Shown: in pieces, positions 17,929 to 26,972 of the stretch
How positions within the stretch are numbered: position 1 is the first letter of the stretch
How the letters are laid out: the number at the start of each line of letters is the position of its first letter
From: Hymenobacter sublimis
GTDB lineage: Bacteria > Bacteroidota > Bacteroidia > Cytophagales > Hymenobacteraceae
Reading direction: 5' to 3'
Assembly (NCBI RefSeq): GCF_023101345.1
Contig: NZ_CP095848.1
Location: 1,797,501 to 1,861,500 of the forward strand
Length of the DNA: 64,000 bases
The notes under the pieces: model-generated
Told to the model about the DNA's origin: nothing
What the model saw: only the letters and a program-made list of their open reading frames with translations
The model's database searches: none
Translations under genes and position numbers: made by a program

Positions 17929-18382
17929 GTGAGCTTATTTTCAAGCAAGGGCAAGCGTGAGTGAGTTGTTATCAAGCTTGAGTAGAAGAGCAAAAACGGG
18001 GTTCCTCCGCCAGCTGTCTAGTCGAGTAGAAATTACCTAAGCACCCGCTATGACCCCGTCCAGGTCAGCAGGGGTAGGCGACTGTCCAAGGCAGTCTGTG
18101 GTGACGCTAAGCTGGCTTAATAGCTTCAGTTTATTCTAAACTTATTCATGACATGATATTATACATACTGTTGATTTTAAAATAGTTATAGTAATTATAA
18201 CGGACTTAGTAAATTCATCTGTCAATATGTCGGCTAGCTGCATGGTGGGAAAGTGCAGGCCTAGGCGCAGGGCTTTGAAGTAGCGCTACGCGAGTCATTG
18301 GCCGAGCGAATAGTTGGGCTTCCCGCCAAGGATAGAGGCCTGGTAATTTGCGCCGTGCCACGATTCTTCCTTGCTTTAGCTT
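17929..18382. other. Gene-free interval with an AT-rich core
   Basis: About 450 bases carry no credible gene. 18120-18225 is strikingly AT-rich against the GC-rich surroundings and could hold promoter or upstream elements for the DUF1028 gene. Small dyads occur (GACTG/CAGTC near 18080, AAGCT/AGCTT near 18110). I see no TAnnTTTG box. Confidence 0.4.
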
Positions 18383-19378
18383 ATGAAACGACTCGCCTTT
18401 CTTCTTCCCCTGGTCCTGACGCTGCTGACCCGCCCCGCAGCCGCGCAGGTGTACACCGCTTCCGATCCGCTGGCCCATACCTACAGCATTGTGGCCCGCG
18501 ACCCGCAAACGGGTGACCTAGCCGTAGCCGTACAAAGCCACTGGTTTTCAGTAGGCACTAGCGTTAGTTGGGCCGAAGCTGGGGTAGGGGCTGTGGCCAC
18601 CCAGTCCTTCACCAACAAATCCTTCGGCCCCCGGGGGCTTGCCCTACTGAAAAGCGGCAAATCGGCCCAGCAGGCCCTAGACGAGCTGCTGCGCACCGAT
18701 GAAGGCCGCGACGTGCGGCAGGTGGCCATCATCGACAACCAGGGTCGCGTGGCTACTCACACCGGCAGTAAGTGCATTGATATGGCCGGCCACCAGCAAG
18801 GCCCGCAATTTTCGGTTCAGGCCAACATGATGCTCAATAACACCGTGCCCGCCGCCATGGCCAAGGCCTACGAGCAGAATATCAAGCTGCCCTTCGCTGA
18901 GCGGGTAGTAGCAGCGCTGGAAGCCGCTCAGGCCGCTGGCGGCGACATTCGGGGGCGGCAGTCGGCGGCGCTGCTAGTGGTGCGGGCGAAACCGGGCGCG
19001 GGCGTCTGGGAAGACCGCGCCATTGACTTGCGCGTAGATGATGCCGCCGAGCCCCTCCAGGAGCTGGCCCGCCTATTGCGCCTGCACCGCGCTTACGAGC
19101 ACATGAACGCCGGCGACTTGGCCGTGGAAAAGAACGACGTACCCGGCGCCATCCGGGAGTACGAGGCCGCGGAAAAGCTCTTTCCTCAAAACCTGGAAAT
19201 GAAGTACTGGCACGCCATCAGCCTGGCTAACAAGCAGCAGGTGCCCCAGGCCATCAAGCTGCTGGGGCCTATCTTCCGGCAAGATGCCAACTGGCGTACG
19301 CTCACTCAACGCCTGCTCAAAGTCGGCCTGCTTACCGTCAGCGATGCGGAGCTCAAGCAGATTCTAGCGGCTAAGTAA
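18383..19378 (+). CDS. DUF1028 family protein, secreted
   Basis: The 331-residue product has a signal peptide (MKRLAFLLPLVLTLLTRPAAAQ). Residues 25-225 are a DUF1028 domain, recognised by HTYSIVARDPQTGDLAVAVQS, the AEAGVGAVATQS turn and the GKCIDMAGH-like segment. The family has an Ntn-hydrolase-like fold, with uncertain substrate. The last 90 residues (YEHMNAGDLAVEKNDVPGAIREYEAAEKLFP) form helical repeats similar to TPR. Start choice is fixed by the signal peptide. Confidence 0.88.
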   Translation: MKRLAFLLPLVLTLLTRPAAAQVYTASDPLAHTYSIVARDPQTGDLAVAVQSHWFSVGTSVSWAEAGVGAVATQSFTNKSFGPRGLALLKSGKSAQQALDELLRTDEGRDVRQVAIIDNQGRVATHTGSKCIDMAGHQQGPQFSVQANMMLNNTVPAAMAKAYEQNIKLPFAERVVAALEAAQAAGGDIRGRQSAALLVVRAKPGAGVWEDRAIDLRVDDAAEPLQELARLLRLHRAYEHMNAGDLAVEKNDVPGAIREYEAAEKLFPQNLEMKYWHAISLANKQQVPQAIKLLGPIFRQDANWRTLTQRLLKVGLLTVSDAELKQILAAK

Positions 19379-19444
19379 GTCCTGGCTGCTTAGAGTTCTA
19401 GCTTCAAAAGCTCTCTTTTTCTACCCTGTTTTCTTCCTGTAAGT

Positions 19445-20011
19445 ATGCTGTTTTCATCTTTGCTTTTCCTGCGGTTGTGGCGGTGGCTGCTGCCGGTATG
19501 CGTAGTGCTGCTGGCTGGTGCCTGCGCTTCCGTGGAACCCCGGAAGGCCAGCCAGCCCGCTTTCACTACGGTGTACGTGGTGCGCCACGCTGAAAAAGAC
19601 CCGACCCCCGGGCTGCCCGACCCCTCGCTCACGGCTGCTGGCAAGCAACGCGCCCAAACCCTAGTGGATACGCTACGCAAGGCCACAATAACGGCCGTTT
19701 TCTCAACCGCTACCACGCGTACCCGCAGTACGGCCGAGCCCCTGGCCACCGCCCGCCAGCTACCAGTGCAGCCCTACGATGCCCGGCAGCTAGCGGCCCT
19801 AGCTGCCCGCATCCGACGGGAGTACAAGGGTCAAACGGTACTGGTAGTGGGTCATTCTAACACTATTCTGGAAACCGTAGAAGCGCTGGGTGCCCCGCGT
19901 CCGGTGCCGGCCGTGCAGGACAGTGAGTATGATTACCTGCTGCAAGTGCGGATTCCGCAGGATTCTACCCAAGCTGCTTCGGCCGTGGCCCGCCGCTACG
20001 GAGTACGGTAG
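19445..20011 (+). CDS. Histidine phosphatase superfamily lipoprotein
   Basis: The 188-residue product carries a lipoprotein signal with lipobox LAGAC (Cys27). The phosphatase motif VVRHAEK supplies the catalytic RH (Arg47, His48), and the second histidine is in VVGHSNT (His137). The compact length resembles SixA and small phosphoglycerate-mutase-like phosphatases. An exported lipid-anchored phosphatase should act on periplasmic phosphoesters; the substrate is unknown. It is followed at 109 bases by the M28 peptidase gene. Confidence 0.9.
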   Translation: MLFSSLLFLRLWRWLLPVCVVLLAGACASVEPRKASQPAFTTVYVVRHAEKDPTPGLPDPSLTAAGKQRAQTLVDTLRKATITAVFSTATTRTRSTAEPLATARQLPVQPYDARQLAALAARIRREYKGQTVLVVGHSNTILETVEALGAPRPVPAVQDSEYDYLLQVRIPQDSTQAASAVARRYGVR

Positions 20012-20120
20012 CCAGGGCGTGCTTTTGCTGCAACCCACGTTCGTTTTCTGCTACTTTTAAGCCGCCCGCGGTAGCCCTGGCCCTGGCGGGCGGTGTTGTT
20101 TTGTCACTCTCTTCCTTTTC

Positions 20121-21515
20121 ATGCGCACTTCCTTTCGCTGCCTTACCCTGGGTGCTCTGTTGCTGCTGGCTTCCGCCGGAACTGCAACTGCTCAAACCAC
20201 CGGCTCTAAAATCGATTCCGTCGTCATTCGAAAAATCTACGATGAAGCCTTAGCCCGCGGGCAGAGCTACGAGAACCTGCGCTACCTGACCACTACCATT
20301 GGCGGCCGGCTAAGCGGTTCGCCCCAGGCCGAGCAGGCCGTGCAGTGGGGCAAAACGGTTATGGAAAAGATGGGCCTCGACCGGGTGTACCTGCAGGAGG
20401 TGATGGTGCCGCATTGGGTGCGCGGGGCCAAGGAAAAAGCCCAGATTAAGAGCAGCAAAGGCAAGGGCGTAAACCTGAACGTGTGCGCTTTGGGCGGCTC
20501 CGTTGGAACCAATGGTAAGCTCAAAGCCCAAGTTGTAGAAGTGCATAGCATGCAGGAGCTGGCTGCATTACCCGCTGATAAAGTGAAAGGTAAGCTAGTA
20601 TTCTTCAACCGGCCCATGAACCCCTTATACGTAGAAACCGGTCGGGCCTACGGCGAAGCCGGCGACCAGCGCCGCAGCGGGGCCGTGGAAGCCGCTAAGC
20701 GGGGCGCGGTGGGCGCGCTAGTACGTAGCCTCACCCTGGCCCACGACGATTTCCCCCACACCGGCACTATGAACTACAATGAGCAGGTAGCCAAGGTACC
20801 GGCCGCCGCCGTGAGCACCAACGGCGCCGATGAGCTCAGCCACCTGCTTAAAGCCGACCCCAACCTGACTGTAGAGCTGGAAATGAGTTGCCAGCAGCTA
20901 CCCGAAGTGAAAAGCTACAACGTGGTAGGCGAAATCAAGGGCTCGAAGTACCCCGACGAAATCATTGCCGTAGGCGGCCACCTCGACTCCTGGGACTTGG
21001 CCCAGGGCGCCCACGATGATGGCACCGGCTGCACGCAAAGCATGGAAGCCCTACGTCTGCTAAAAGCCGCCGGGTTGCGGCCGGAGCGCACCATCCGGGC
21101 CGTATTGTTCATGAACGAAGAAAACGGTGTGCGCGGCGGCAACAAATATGCCGAGCTGGCCAAGGCAGCCGGCGAAAAACACCTGGCCGCCATGGAGTCA
21201 GATGGGGGCGGCTTTACGCCCCGGGGCTTCAACATCGAGGCTGACCCCGCCACCGTGCGTAAGGTACAGCAGTGGGCCCCGCTATTGCAGCCCTACGGCA
21301 GCGGCGAATTCGTGGCGGGTCATGCTGGCACCGACATCGGCTCCCTGAAAAGTCAAGCCAAAGCCCTCATTGGCTACGACTGCGACTCCCAGCGCTACTT
21401 CGACATTCACCACACCGCCGCCGACACCTTCGACAAGGTGAACCGCCGCGAGCTGGAACTGGGCGGGGCCAGCATGGCCTCCCTGATTTACTTGCTCAGC
21501 AAGTACGGCCTGTAG
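20121..21515 (+). CDS. M28-family metallopeptidase (carboxypeptidase Q-like), secreted
   Basis: The 464-residue protein has a signal peptide ending near TATAQ (residue 25). A PA-like insert covers about 130-230. The M28 zinc motif is GGHLDSWDLAQGAHDDGTG (His287, Asp289, and Asp299 or 300), followed by the catalytic Glu pair in FMNEENGVRGG (about 333-334) and a further His in DIHHTAADTFD. It should cleave small peptides outside the cytosol. Length and order match the carboxypeptidase Q-like group of Bacteroidota. A terminator follows at 21569. Confidence 0.92.
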   Translation: MRTSFRCLTLGALLLLASAGTATAQTTGSKIDSVVIRKIYDEALARGQSYENLRYLTTTIGGRLSGSPQAEQAVQWGKTVMEKMGLDRVYLQEVMVPHWVRGAKEKAQIKSSKGKGVNLNVCALGGSVGTNGKLKAQVVEVHSMQELAALPADKVKGKLVFFNRPMNPLYVETGRAYGEAGDQRRSGAVEAAKRGAVGALVRSLTLAHDDFPHTGTMNYNEQVAKVPAAAVSTNGADELSHLLKADPNLTVELEMSCQQLPEVKSYNVVGEIKGSKYPDEIIAVGGHLDSWDLAQGAHDDGTGCTQSMEALRLLKAAGLRPERTIRAVLFMNEENGVRGGNKYAELAKAAGEKHLAAMESDGGGFTPRGFNIEADPATVRKVQQWAPLLQPYGSGEFVAGHAGTDIGSLKSQAKALIGYDCDSQRYFDIHHTAADTFDKVNRRELELGGASMASLIYLLSKYGL

Positions 21516-21568
21516 GCCTGGGGTAGCAAACCGCCCCGCAAAGCGGCTTTTTTGCCCTACGTATTCGT

Positions 21569-21618
21569 ACAAGTCCCGGTAAGAAGGTGCCCGCCTTTTC
21601 GCCGGGACTTGTTTTTTC
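21569..21618 (+). terminator. Intrinsic terminator after the M28 peptidase gene
   Basis: ACAAGTCCCGG at 21569-21579 pairs with CCGGGACTTGT at 21602-21612 and is followed by a T run on the plus strand. Confidence 0.85.
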
Positions 21619-21642
21619 GTCGCCTTATAGCTTCAGTTAAGT

Positions 21643-22197
21643 ATGGATCTATTTCTTGTGGCCCTGCTACCCCCAGAGCCTATTCGTAGCGACATCTGGG
21701 CCCTGAAGCAGGAAATGCACCAGCGAACCGGCAGCCGCAACGCCGTTAACCTTCCCCCGCACATCACGCTAATTCCACCCCTGCGCCAGCCCGCGCCGTT
21801 TGCCGCCGCCGCCGCGGCCAGCTTACGGGAGTTTGGTCGTGCGCAAAAGGCCTGCCTGGTGGGGCTGGAAGACTTTGCCTGGTTTCAGAGCCGCACGCTG
21901 TATGTGCATGTGGCGCAGGCACAGGCGGTGCAGCAGCTCCACGAGGCCCTGCGCCACTGGTGCGCTACGCAATTGCCCGCCGTGCCCGCACCTACTCGGC
22001 CCTTCGTACCCCACGTCACCCTCGCCACCCGTGATTTGCCCCCCGCAGCCGTGCCCGAGTTACGCGCAGAGTTTGCAAGCCGCCGCTACGCGGCAACCGC
22101 CGCCTGGGAAGAACTGGTGCTTTACCAACACGATGGACGTAAATGGCAAGTGCAGGAAACCGTGTATCTACTACCGGCACATGGCCTGGCAGACTAG
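21643..22197 (+). CDS. 2'-5' RNA ligase family (2H phosphoesterase) protein
   Basis: The 184-residue protein has the two HxT motifs of the 2H superfamily: His40-Ile-Thr42 in LPPHITLIPP and His124-Val-Thr126 in VPHVTLATR. The spacing and length match LigT/YjcG-like enzymes, which act on 2',3'-cyclic or 2'-5' linked nucleotides or RNA ends. No signal peptide is seen, so it should be cytosolic. The physiological substrate cannot be told from sequence. Confidence 0.88.
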   Translation: MDLFLVALLPPEPIRSDIWALKQEMHQRTGSRNAVNLPPHITLIPPLRQPAPFAAAAAASLREFGRAQKACLVGLEDFAWFQSRTLYVHVAQAQAVQQLHEALRHWCATQLPAVPAPTRPFVPHVTLATRDLPPAAVPELRAEFASRRYAATAAWEELVLYQHDGRKWQVQETVYLLPAHGLAD

Positions 22198-22217
22198 AAA
22201 CTGTTACCAGATGGCTC

Positions 22218-22470
22218 AACGGCTGTCCTGCCGAGCAGGAGCAAAGCACCCCGCGGGCTGGTGGTACTATGCATATAAGAACAGTACTAAAATAACGGGC
22301 CCTACCTAATCTGGCGTCCGCGCAGCTGAAGCGCTCCTCCCTCTGGCTGACTCCTACGCGAGGACGAAGCGGTAAGGGGCCATCGGTTCTGCGGACATTA
22401 GATCAGGCAGGACGTGTACGATTGCAACGTCAGCGGAAGGGGTGTTTCGGCGCGGCCTCGGCATGACGTT
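22218..22470. repeat. Degenerate long hairpin element
   Basis: The ends resemble the arms of the hairpin family (AACGGCTGTCCTGCC at 22218 and GGCATGACGTT near 22460), but pairing is patchy and the interior of about 180 bases is longer than in the other copies. It may be a decayed or insertion-bearing copy. No gene is seen in 22198-22516. Confidence 0.3.
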
Positions 22471-22516
22471 CTCATACCTATTTGCAAGCTTTTTTTGCTC
22501 ACATGACCTAGTAAAT

Positions 22517-22555
22517 AAAAATCCCGCCGCCTGAAACCAAGCTGCGGGATTTTTT
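22517..22555. terminator. Bidirectional intrinsic terminator
   Basis: AAAAATCCCGC pairs with GCGGGATTTTT around a 15-20 base loop, with an A run left and a T run right. It lies just downstream of the small minus-strand gene at 22576, which it probably terminates. Confidence 0.8.
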
Positions 22556-22575
22556 ATATTCTTAACAAGGCTGAA

Positions 22576-22809
22576 TTACTCAGCGCTGGCATTTTTCTTT
22601 GGGCGGCCGGGGCGCTTACCGGTGCTATTGGCGGCACGGGGCTTACGCTCTTTTTTCTCAACCCGGAAACCGGGCTCCAGCATGGCATTCAGTTCCGCCA
22701 TTAGCTCATTTACTTTTACTACGTGCTTGCGGATCTGCACTAGAACAGCATCGTTTTCTTCGGCGTTAGCCAAAATCTGTTGCAATTTGTTAAGGTCAGC
22801 AGTTGCCAT
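22576..22809 (-). CDS. Small coiled-coil protein with an AT-hook-like tail
   Basis: The 77-residue protein has a helical, heptad-like N-half (ADLNKLQQILANAEE...KVNELMAELNAML) and a basic, disordered tail, whose KRPGRPKK at residues 65-72 matches the AT-hook core (RGRP/PGRP flanked by Lys/Arg). This suggests a small DNA-binding, perhaps nucleoid-associated, protein that dimerises through the coiled coil. That function is inferred. No family name is recognised. It has its own terminator and an AT-rich upstream region, so it looks like an independent transcription unit. Confidence 0.78.
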   Translation of the reverse strand: MATADLNKLQQILANAEENDAVLVQIRKHVVKVNELMAELNAMLEPGFRVEKKERKPRAANSTGKRPGRPKKNASAE

Positions 22810-23139
22810 GATTAGTTTAAATCTTTGGGAAGACGAATAATACTCAAAGTTGAAGATTTTTTTGTTTCGCCCAAATAAATACTTTGCTATCCAACATGAC
22901 GCAAGAATATTTTTCCGGATTACGAACAGACTGGCACACGCGCATCATTTAAAATGAAGAATAGCAGTCTGGTGAAATCCATACGATTACCTCCTGCACT
23001 TTGTTGATATCCGAGCGTGAAAATATTTTTATCAGTCCTGGCTACAAAATAGCTTGTGCTTACCCCTTGGTAAGAGAGTTTAATCTAAAATAAAATCACT
23101 GTAAGCCGCTGATTCAGAGAGAGATTTTAGCGACCAGAC
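22810..23139. other. AT-rich gene-free interval
   Basis: About 330 bases separate the small AT-hook-like gene from the terminator of the OmpA lipoprotein gene. Base composition is clearly more AT-rich than the genes around it. CAACTTTG on the minus strand (near 22846-22853) is a one-mismatch match to the -7 box for the small gene. Nothing else is recognised. Confidence 0.4.
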
Positions 23140-23183
23140 AAAGAAAAATCCGAGAGCCATCTACGAATAGGTAGCCCTCGGAT
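23140..23183 (-). terminator. Intrinsic terminator of the OmpA lipoprotein gene
   Basis: Read on the minus strand, a stem of CCGAG...CTACC with GGTAG...CTCGG is followed by a T-rich tail (TTTTTC). It begins about 27 bases after the stop codon. Confidence 0.8.
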
Positions 23184-23208
23184 AGCAATTTATAGCGCGC
23201 AATAAAAC

Positions 23209-24042
23209 TTAATTCTGCTCCAAAATCTGAAATAGCTCGTCTAGTTTCGGGGTCAGAATAATTTCGGTTCGACGATTTAACGCCTTATTGGTAGGCGAGT
23301 CGTTTTGCGCTACTGGTACGTATTGTGCCCGCCCCGACGGGGTAACCTGGGAAGCAGGTAACCCCGCCTGCGTTAAAATTCGCGTGATTTCCGTGGCCCG
23401 CAATACACTCAGGTCCCAGTTGTCGCGCATACCGGCCGTCCCTTTTACAATGGGTACATTATCGGTGTGGCCTTCCACCAGCACGTTAACATCTTGGTTA
23501 CCTTTAAGAGCAGTAGCCAATTTACTTAATGCCTCCTGGCCTTTCGGGTCGACTTTGGTGGAGCCAGATTTAAAAAGTAATTGCTCCGAAAGCGAAACAT
23601 ACACTTTACCGTTCCGCACATTTACCTGCAAATCTTGTGAATTAAAGCCCAGCAGCGCGTCGCCCACTTTCTGACGTAGGGCTTTTACTGCCGCATCTTT
23701 TTGCTCTAAAATGCGCTGCATATCGGCAATTCGCTGCTCTTTGCCGCGCAAATCAGCCGACAGCTGCGAGTTTTCTTGTTGGGCCCCGCTTAGGCTGGCA
23801 TTCAGCTGATTAACCTGCTGATTCTTGGTTAAAAGGCTGGTCCGCAGAGCTTCTTCGTTGCGCGCTTTTTCCTCCTGAAGCGCATTTTTCTCGGCCTGCA
23901 GTTGGTCGCGGGAGCGGGAGGCATCGGTGTACTGCGTTTGCAACGCAGTGTATTTTTTCTGCGAAACGCAGCCCACTGCACCCACCAGAAGGGTGGCACT
24001 GCACATTGTTGCGAATAATGGAGAAGCAAACAAATATTTCAT
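23209..24042 (-). CDS. OmpA-family lipoprotein with coiled-coil linker
   Basis: The 277-residue product begins with a lipoprotein signal whose lipobox GAVGC places the acyl-Cys at 25, so the ATG at 24042 is preferred over a start 12 codons upstream. Residues about 27-125 form a long coiled coil rich in Q/E/K/L. The C-terminal 125 residues are an OmpA domain with EGHTDNVPI and a NWDLSVLRATEI motif that bind peptidoglycan. It should tether the outer membrane to the wall. It is divergent from the subtilase gene. Confidence 0.92.
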   Translation of the reverse strand: MKYLFASPLFATMCSATLLVGAVGCVSQKKYTALQTQYTDASRSRDQLQAEKNALQEEKARNEEALRTSLLTKNQQVNQLNASLSGAQQENSQLSADLRGKEQRIADMQRILEQKDAAVKALRQKVGDALLGFNSQDLQVNVRNGKVYVSLSEQLLFKSGSTKVDPKGQEALSKLATALKGNQDVNVLVEGHTDNVPIVKGTAGMRDNWDLSVLRATEITRILTQAGLPASQVTPSGRAQYVPVAQNDSPTNKALNRRTEIILTPKLDELFQILEQN

Positions 24043-24209
24043 GACGCGGGAATACGAAGTGACAACGCAAGTAGCCATGAAACGGAACCCAACTGTTGGG
24101 AGTTACGGAGAGCCGCAGCGCTACCAGAAATTCGCCTTGCGGTGTCGTTCGCGGCCCGCTTTATCGTACCTTGGAGGCTATATGGTTTCGTCAGTATTCT
24201 AATTCTCGT

Positions 24210-25961
24210 TTGCGTTTTCGTATTCAATTAATAGCGCTGCTGCTGGTGGGTAACGTGGTTGCCGGCGTGAAAAACCCGGTGCACGCTACGCCACCTGCTA
24301 CCCGGTACTGGGTGAGCTTCCGCGACAAAGCCGGCCAGCATTTCCGGCCCCGCGCCTACTTCAGCGCCGCCGCCCAGGCCCGCCGCCAGCGTCAGCATCT
24401 ACCCCCCGCCGACAGTACCGACTTTCCCGTTCGGCCCGACTACGTGGCGGCCGTGCGCGCCGCTACCGACACGGTAACGCTAGTGAGCCGTTGGTTTAAT
24501 GCCGTAGCGTGCCGGGCAACCGCCGCCCAGGCAGCGGCCCTGCGGCACGTGCCCGGCGTTCTAAGTGTAACTCCTTGGCCAGAAAATCCGCTGCTACCGG
24601 CTGCCCGCACCTCCACTGGTGCAGCCGAGGCAGGCGGGCCGCTTACTTCCGCCGACCGATCATTGGCCCGGCGCCAAGCGGCCAGCCTGGGAGCCGTCGA
24701 CTTCCGGCGGGCCCGGCTCAACGGCCGTGGGGTACGGATTGCTATTTTCGACGTAGGGTTTAACGGGGCCGATCAGCACCCGGCTTTTGCCCACTTGCGC
24801 CGCCGCGGTGCCATTGTTGCCACCTATGACTTTTTGCGGCGCACTCCTGCCGTATACCAGGGTGGCAACCACGGCACCGAGGTGCTCTCGTGCATTGCCG
24901 GCCGCCTTCCAGACAGCACCCGTCTGGGCCTGGCGGAGGGCGCGGAGTTTCTGCTGGCCCGCACGGAGCAGATGTACCGTGAAAAGTACGCCGAGGAGGA
25001 AGCCTGGCTGGCTGCCGCGGAATGGGCCGACCGCAACGGGGCCGACATCATTAACTCCTCCTTGGGCTACACCACCCGGCGCTACTTTCCTGAGCAAATG
25101 AACGGCCGCACCAGTCTGGTAGCCCGGGCTGCGGAGCTGGCCGTTCGCAAGGGCATTCTGGTGGTGAATGCTGCCGGTAACGATGGCGACGATCCGCAGT
25201 GGCGTACCGTGGGCACACCCGCCGATGGCGACTCCGTGCTGGCCGTGGGTGGCATCGACCCTGATACCTATTTGCACCTGGATTTTAGCAGCTACGGGCC
25301 GGCTCCGGGGCAGCGGCTCAAGCCCAACGTGTCGGCGTTTGGGGTGGTGGTGGCGGCGGCTCCCGGTGGCTACGTGCGCACGGAAGGCACTTCCTTTGCT
25401 AGTCCGTTGGTGGCTGGCTTTGCCGCTTGCGTCTGGCAGCAGCAGCGCAACCTCACGGCCATGCAGCTATTCGCCCAGCTTCAGCAGTCAGCCAGTTTGT
25501 ATCCGTACTTTGATTACGCCCACGGCTACGGCCTGCCGCAGGCATCCTTTTTTACGACGCCGTCTTCCCCGCCACCCGCCTCAGCTTCGTTTGACCTGGT
25601 GCGCCAGGACTCGGTGCTGGCCGTGCTGATTCGGCCGGAAGCAGCGTATGTGCCGGCTCACACGCTACCCCTGTTCGCCGATTCTGTGCAGGCCACCACG
25701 GCGGCGGGGGCACCGGCCGTTGCCCCGGTAGGGAAGGAGCAGCCGCGGGAAGCGGCACCTCCCGCCGAGGAGCTGGTGCCTTCTACGCCACCTCAGTACG
25801 TGTACTGGCAGCTACTGGACCGTAGCGGAAAGCTGCGGCGTTACGAAGTGCTGGAGGTAAAGCAGCGCGCCGTATTGCGCATTCCGCTGCGCCTGCTGCG
25901 CCCCGGCGACGCCGCCCGGGTGCATTACCGGGGTTACACCCAAACCTACCTCGCCCCATGA
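24210..25961 (+). CDS. S8-family (subtilisin-like) serine peptidase, secreted
   Basis: The catalytic triad is complete: Asp181 (IAIFDVGFNG), His221 (GGNHGTEV), Ser395 (GTSFASPLVAGF), with the oxyanion Asn in NAAGNDGDD. The only in-frame start that yields a signal peptide is the TTG at 24210 (MRFRIQLIALLLVGNVVAG), giving 583 residues; longer starts lack a signal, so the start is tentative. A propeptide-like segment occupies about 30-120. The last 120 residues are a Pro/Ala-rich linker and a small beta-rich end, without a clear T9SS sorting tail. The stop overlaps the next gene by four bases. Confidence 0.87.
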   Translation: MRFRIQLIALLLVGNVVAGVKNPVHATPPATRYWVSFRDKAGQHFRPRAYFSAAAQARRQRQHLPPADSTDFPVRPDYVAAVRAATDTVTLVSRWFNAVACRATAAQAAALRHVPGVLSVTPWPENPLLPAARTSTGAAEAGGPLTSADRSLARRQAASLGAVDFRRARLNGRGVRIAIFDVGFNGADQHPAFAHLRRRGAIVATYDFLRRTPAVYQGGNHGTEVLSCIAGRLPDSTRLGLAEGAEFLLARTEQMYREKYAEEEAWLAAAEWADRNGADIINSSLGYTTRRYFPEQMNGRTSLVARAAELAVRKGILVVNAAGNDGDDPQWRTVGTPADGDSVLAVGGIDPDTYLHLDFSSYGPAPGQRLKPNVSAFGVVVAAAPGGYVRTEGTSFASPLVAGFAACVWQQQRNLTAMQLFAQLQQSASLYPYFDYAHGYGLPQASFFTTPSSPPPASASFDLVRQDSVLAVLIRPEAAYVPAHTLPLFADSVQATTAAGAPAVAPVGKEQPREAAPPAEELVPSTPPQYVYWQLLDRSGKLRRYEVLEVKQRAVLRIPLRLLRPGDAARVHYRGYTQTYLAP

Positions 25962-26680
25962 AGCACCTATTATTGCCGGCCGGCCTGAGTTTGCTGCTGT
26001 GGGGGCAGGCTCAGCAGGCCCGGGCCCAGCGGGTGGTACTGCGGGCCGACCCGGCCACCGACACGGTCCGCGCCTGGTATGGCCCCAACCGGGCTTTCTA
26101 CCGCCACCTCTTTATAGGTTATGCTCCCGTGGTGGGTGCGCCGGCCGGGCCGGGGGCCGATCTGCGTCCGTTTAAATCAGCTGAGTTTTTTGTGGGCGTA
26201 CGGCAGAAATACCGCCTTACGCAAACCCTAGCTACCGGCTTCGATGTGCGTTATGCCCGCCTGGCCTACCATCTGCGCCAAAACAGCCAAAAAATACTGC
26301 CGACTTCCACGGTGCACCATTCCGAGTCCTTGGTGTTCTCGCAGCTGCAACTGGAGCCCTACCTGCGGTTTAGCTACGGCCGCCGCGGCAACGTCATTGG
26401 CAACTATCTGGATGTGAGCGGGTGGGGTGGCTGGGCCATGGGTGCCTCGCACCACTACGAAGACCAGCCCGGCACGGGGGGCGGCAAGCGCACCGTAGTA
26501 GTGGAGCGCGACTTGCGCTACGTGCGGCGCTGGCCTTTTGGGGTGGGGGCCCGTTTAGGCTCCGGGCGCTACGTGGCCACGGCCCGCTACCGGCTCTCCG
26601 ACACGTTTAATGCCCAAGCTAATCCGGCTTATGTGGAACTGCCCCGGTGGGTAGTGGGGCTGGAATTGGGCTTGTTTTAG
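25958..26680 (+). CDS. Predicted outer-membrane beta-barrel protein, coupled to the subtilase
   Basis: The start codon overlaps the subtilase stop by four bases (ATGA), so the two are translationally coupled. The 240-residue product has a signal peptide (to about ARAQ, residue 24), alternating hydrophobic/polar strands and a terminal Phe (ELGLF), the usual end of an outer-membrane barrel. I cannot name the family. Operon pairing suggests that it may export, receive or be matured by the peptidase; that is inference only. Confidence 0.8.
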   Translation: MKHLLLPAGLSLLLWGQAQQARAQRVVLRADPATDTVRAWYGPNRAFYRHLFIGYAPVVGAPAGPGADLRPFKSAEFFVGVRQKYRLTQTLATGFDVRYARLAYHLRQNSQKILPTSTVHHSESLVFSQLQLEPYLRFSYGRRGNVIGNYLDVSGWGGWAMGASHHYEDQPGTGGGKRTVVVERDLRYVRRWPFGVGARLGSGRYVATARYRLSDTFNAQANPAYVELPRWVVGLELGLF

Positions 26681-26972
26681 CCTTATTACAGCGCATAAAG
26701 TGGGCTAGGAGTGAGCCCAAACGTGCAGGAAATTACTCTGGGCTGAGCTATATAGCCCGATTATTGCGGCTGGATTTTAGCCGGTTGCTGTTGAGCCTTT
26801 TTTCCTTGTAATTTTCCCGTACTTTCTGCACAACCTCCCACCCGCTTTTGCGGTACATGTTGTCACTACCCCACCCCGACAGGAACCTCACCGAAATCAG
26901 CCGCTTTAGTTCTGCGCTGTCGGTAGTTTCGTAATTTGCCGTACCGAATTGATGATGGTTGACTTTCCCTTC

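Noticed and set aside
24096..24209. Upstream TTG start for the subtilase
   Set aside because: It puts a non-hydrophobic 38-residue leader before the signal peptide; the start at 24210 gives a normal signal.
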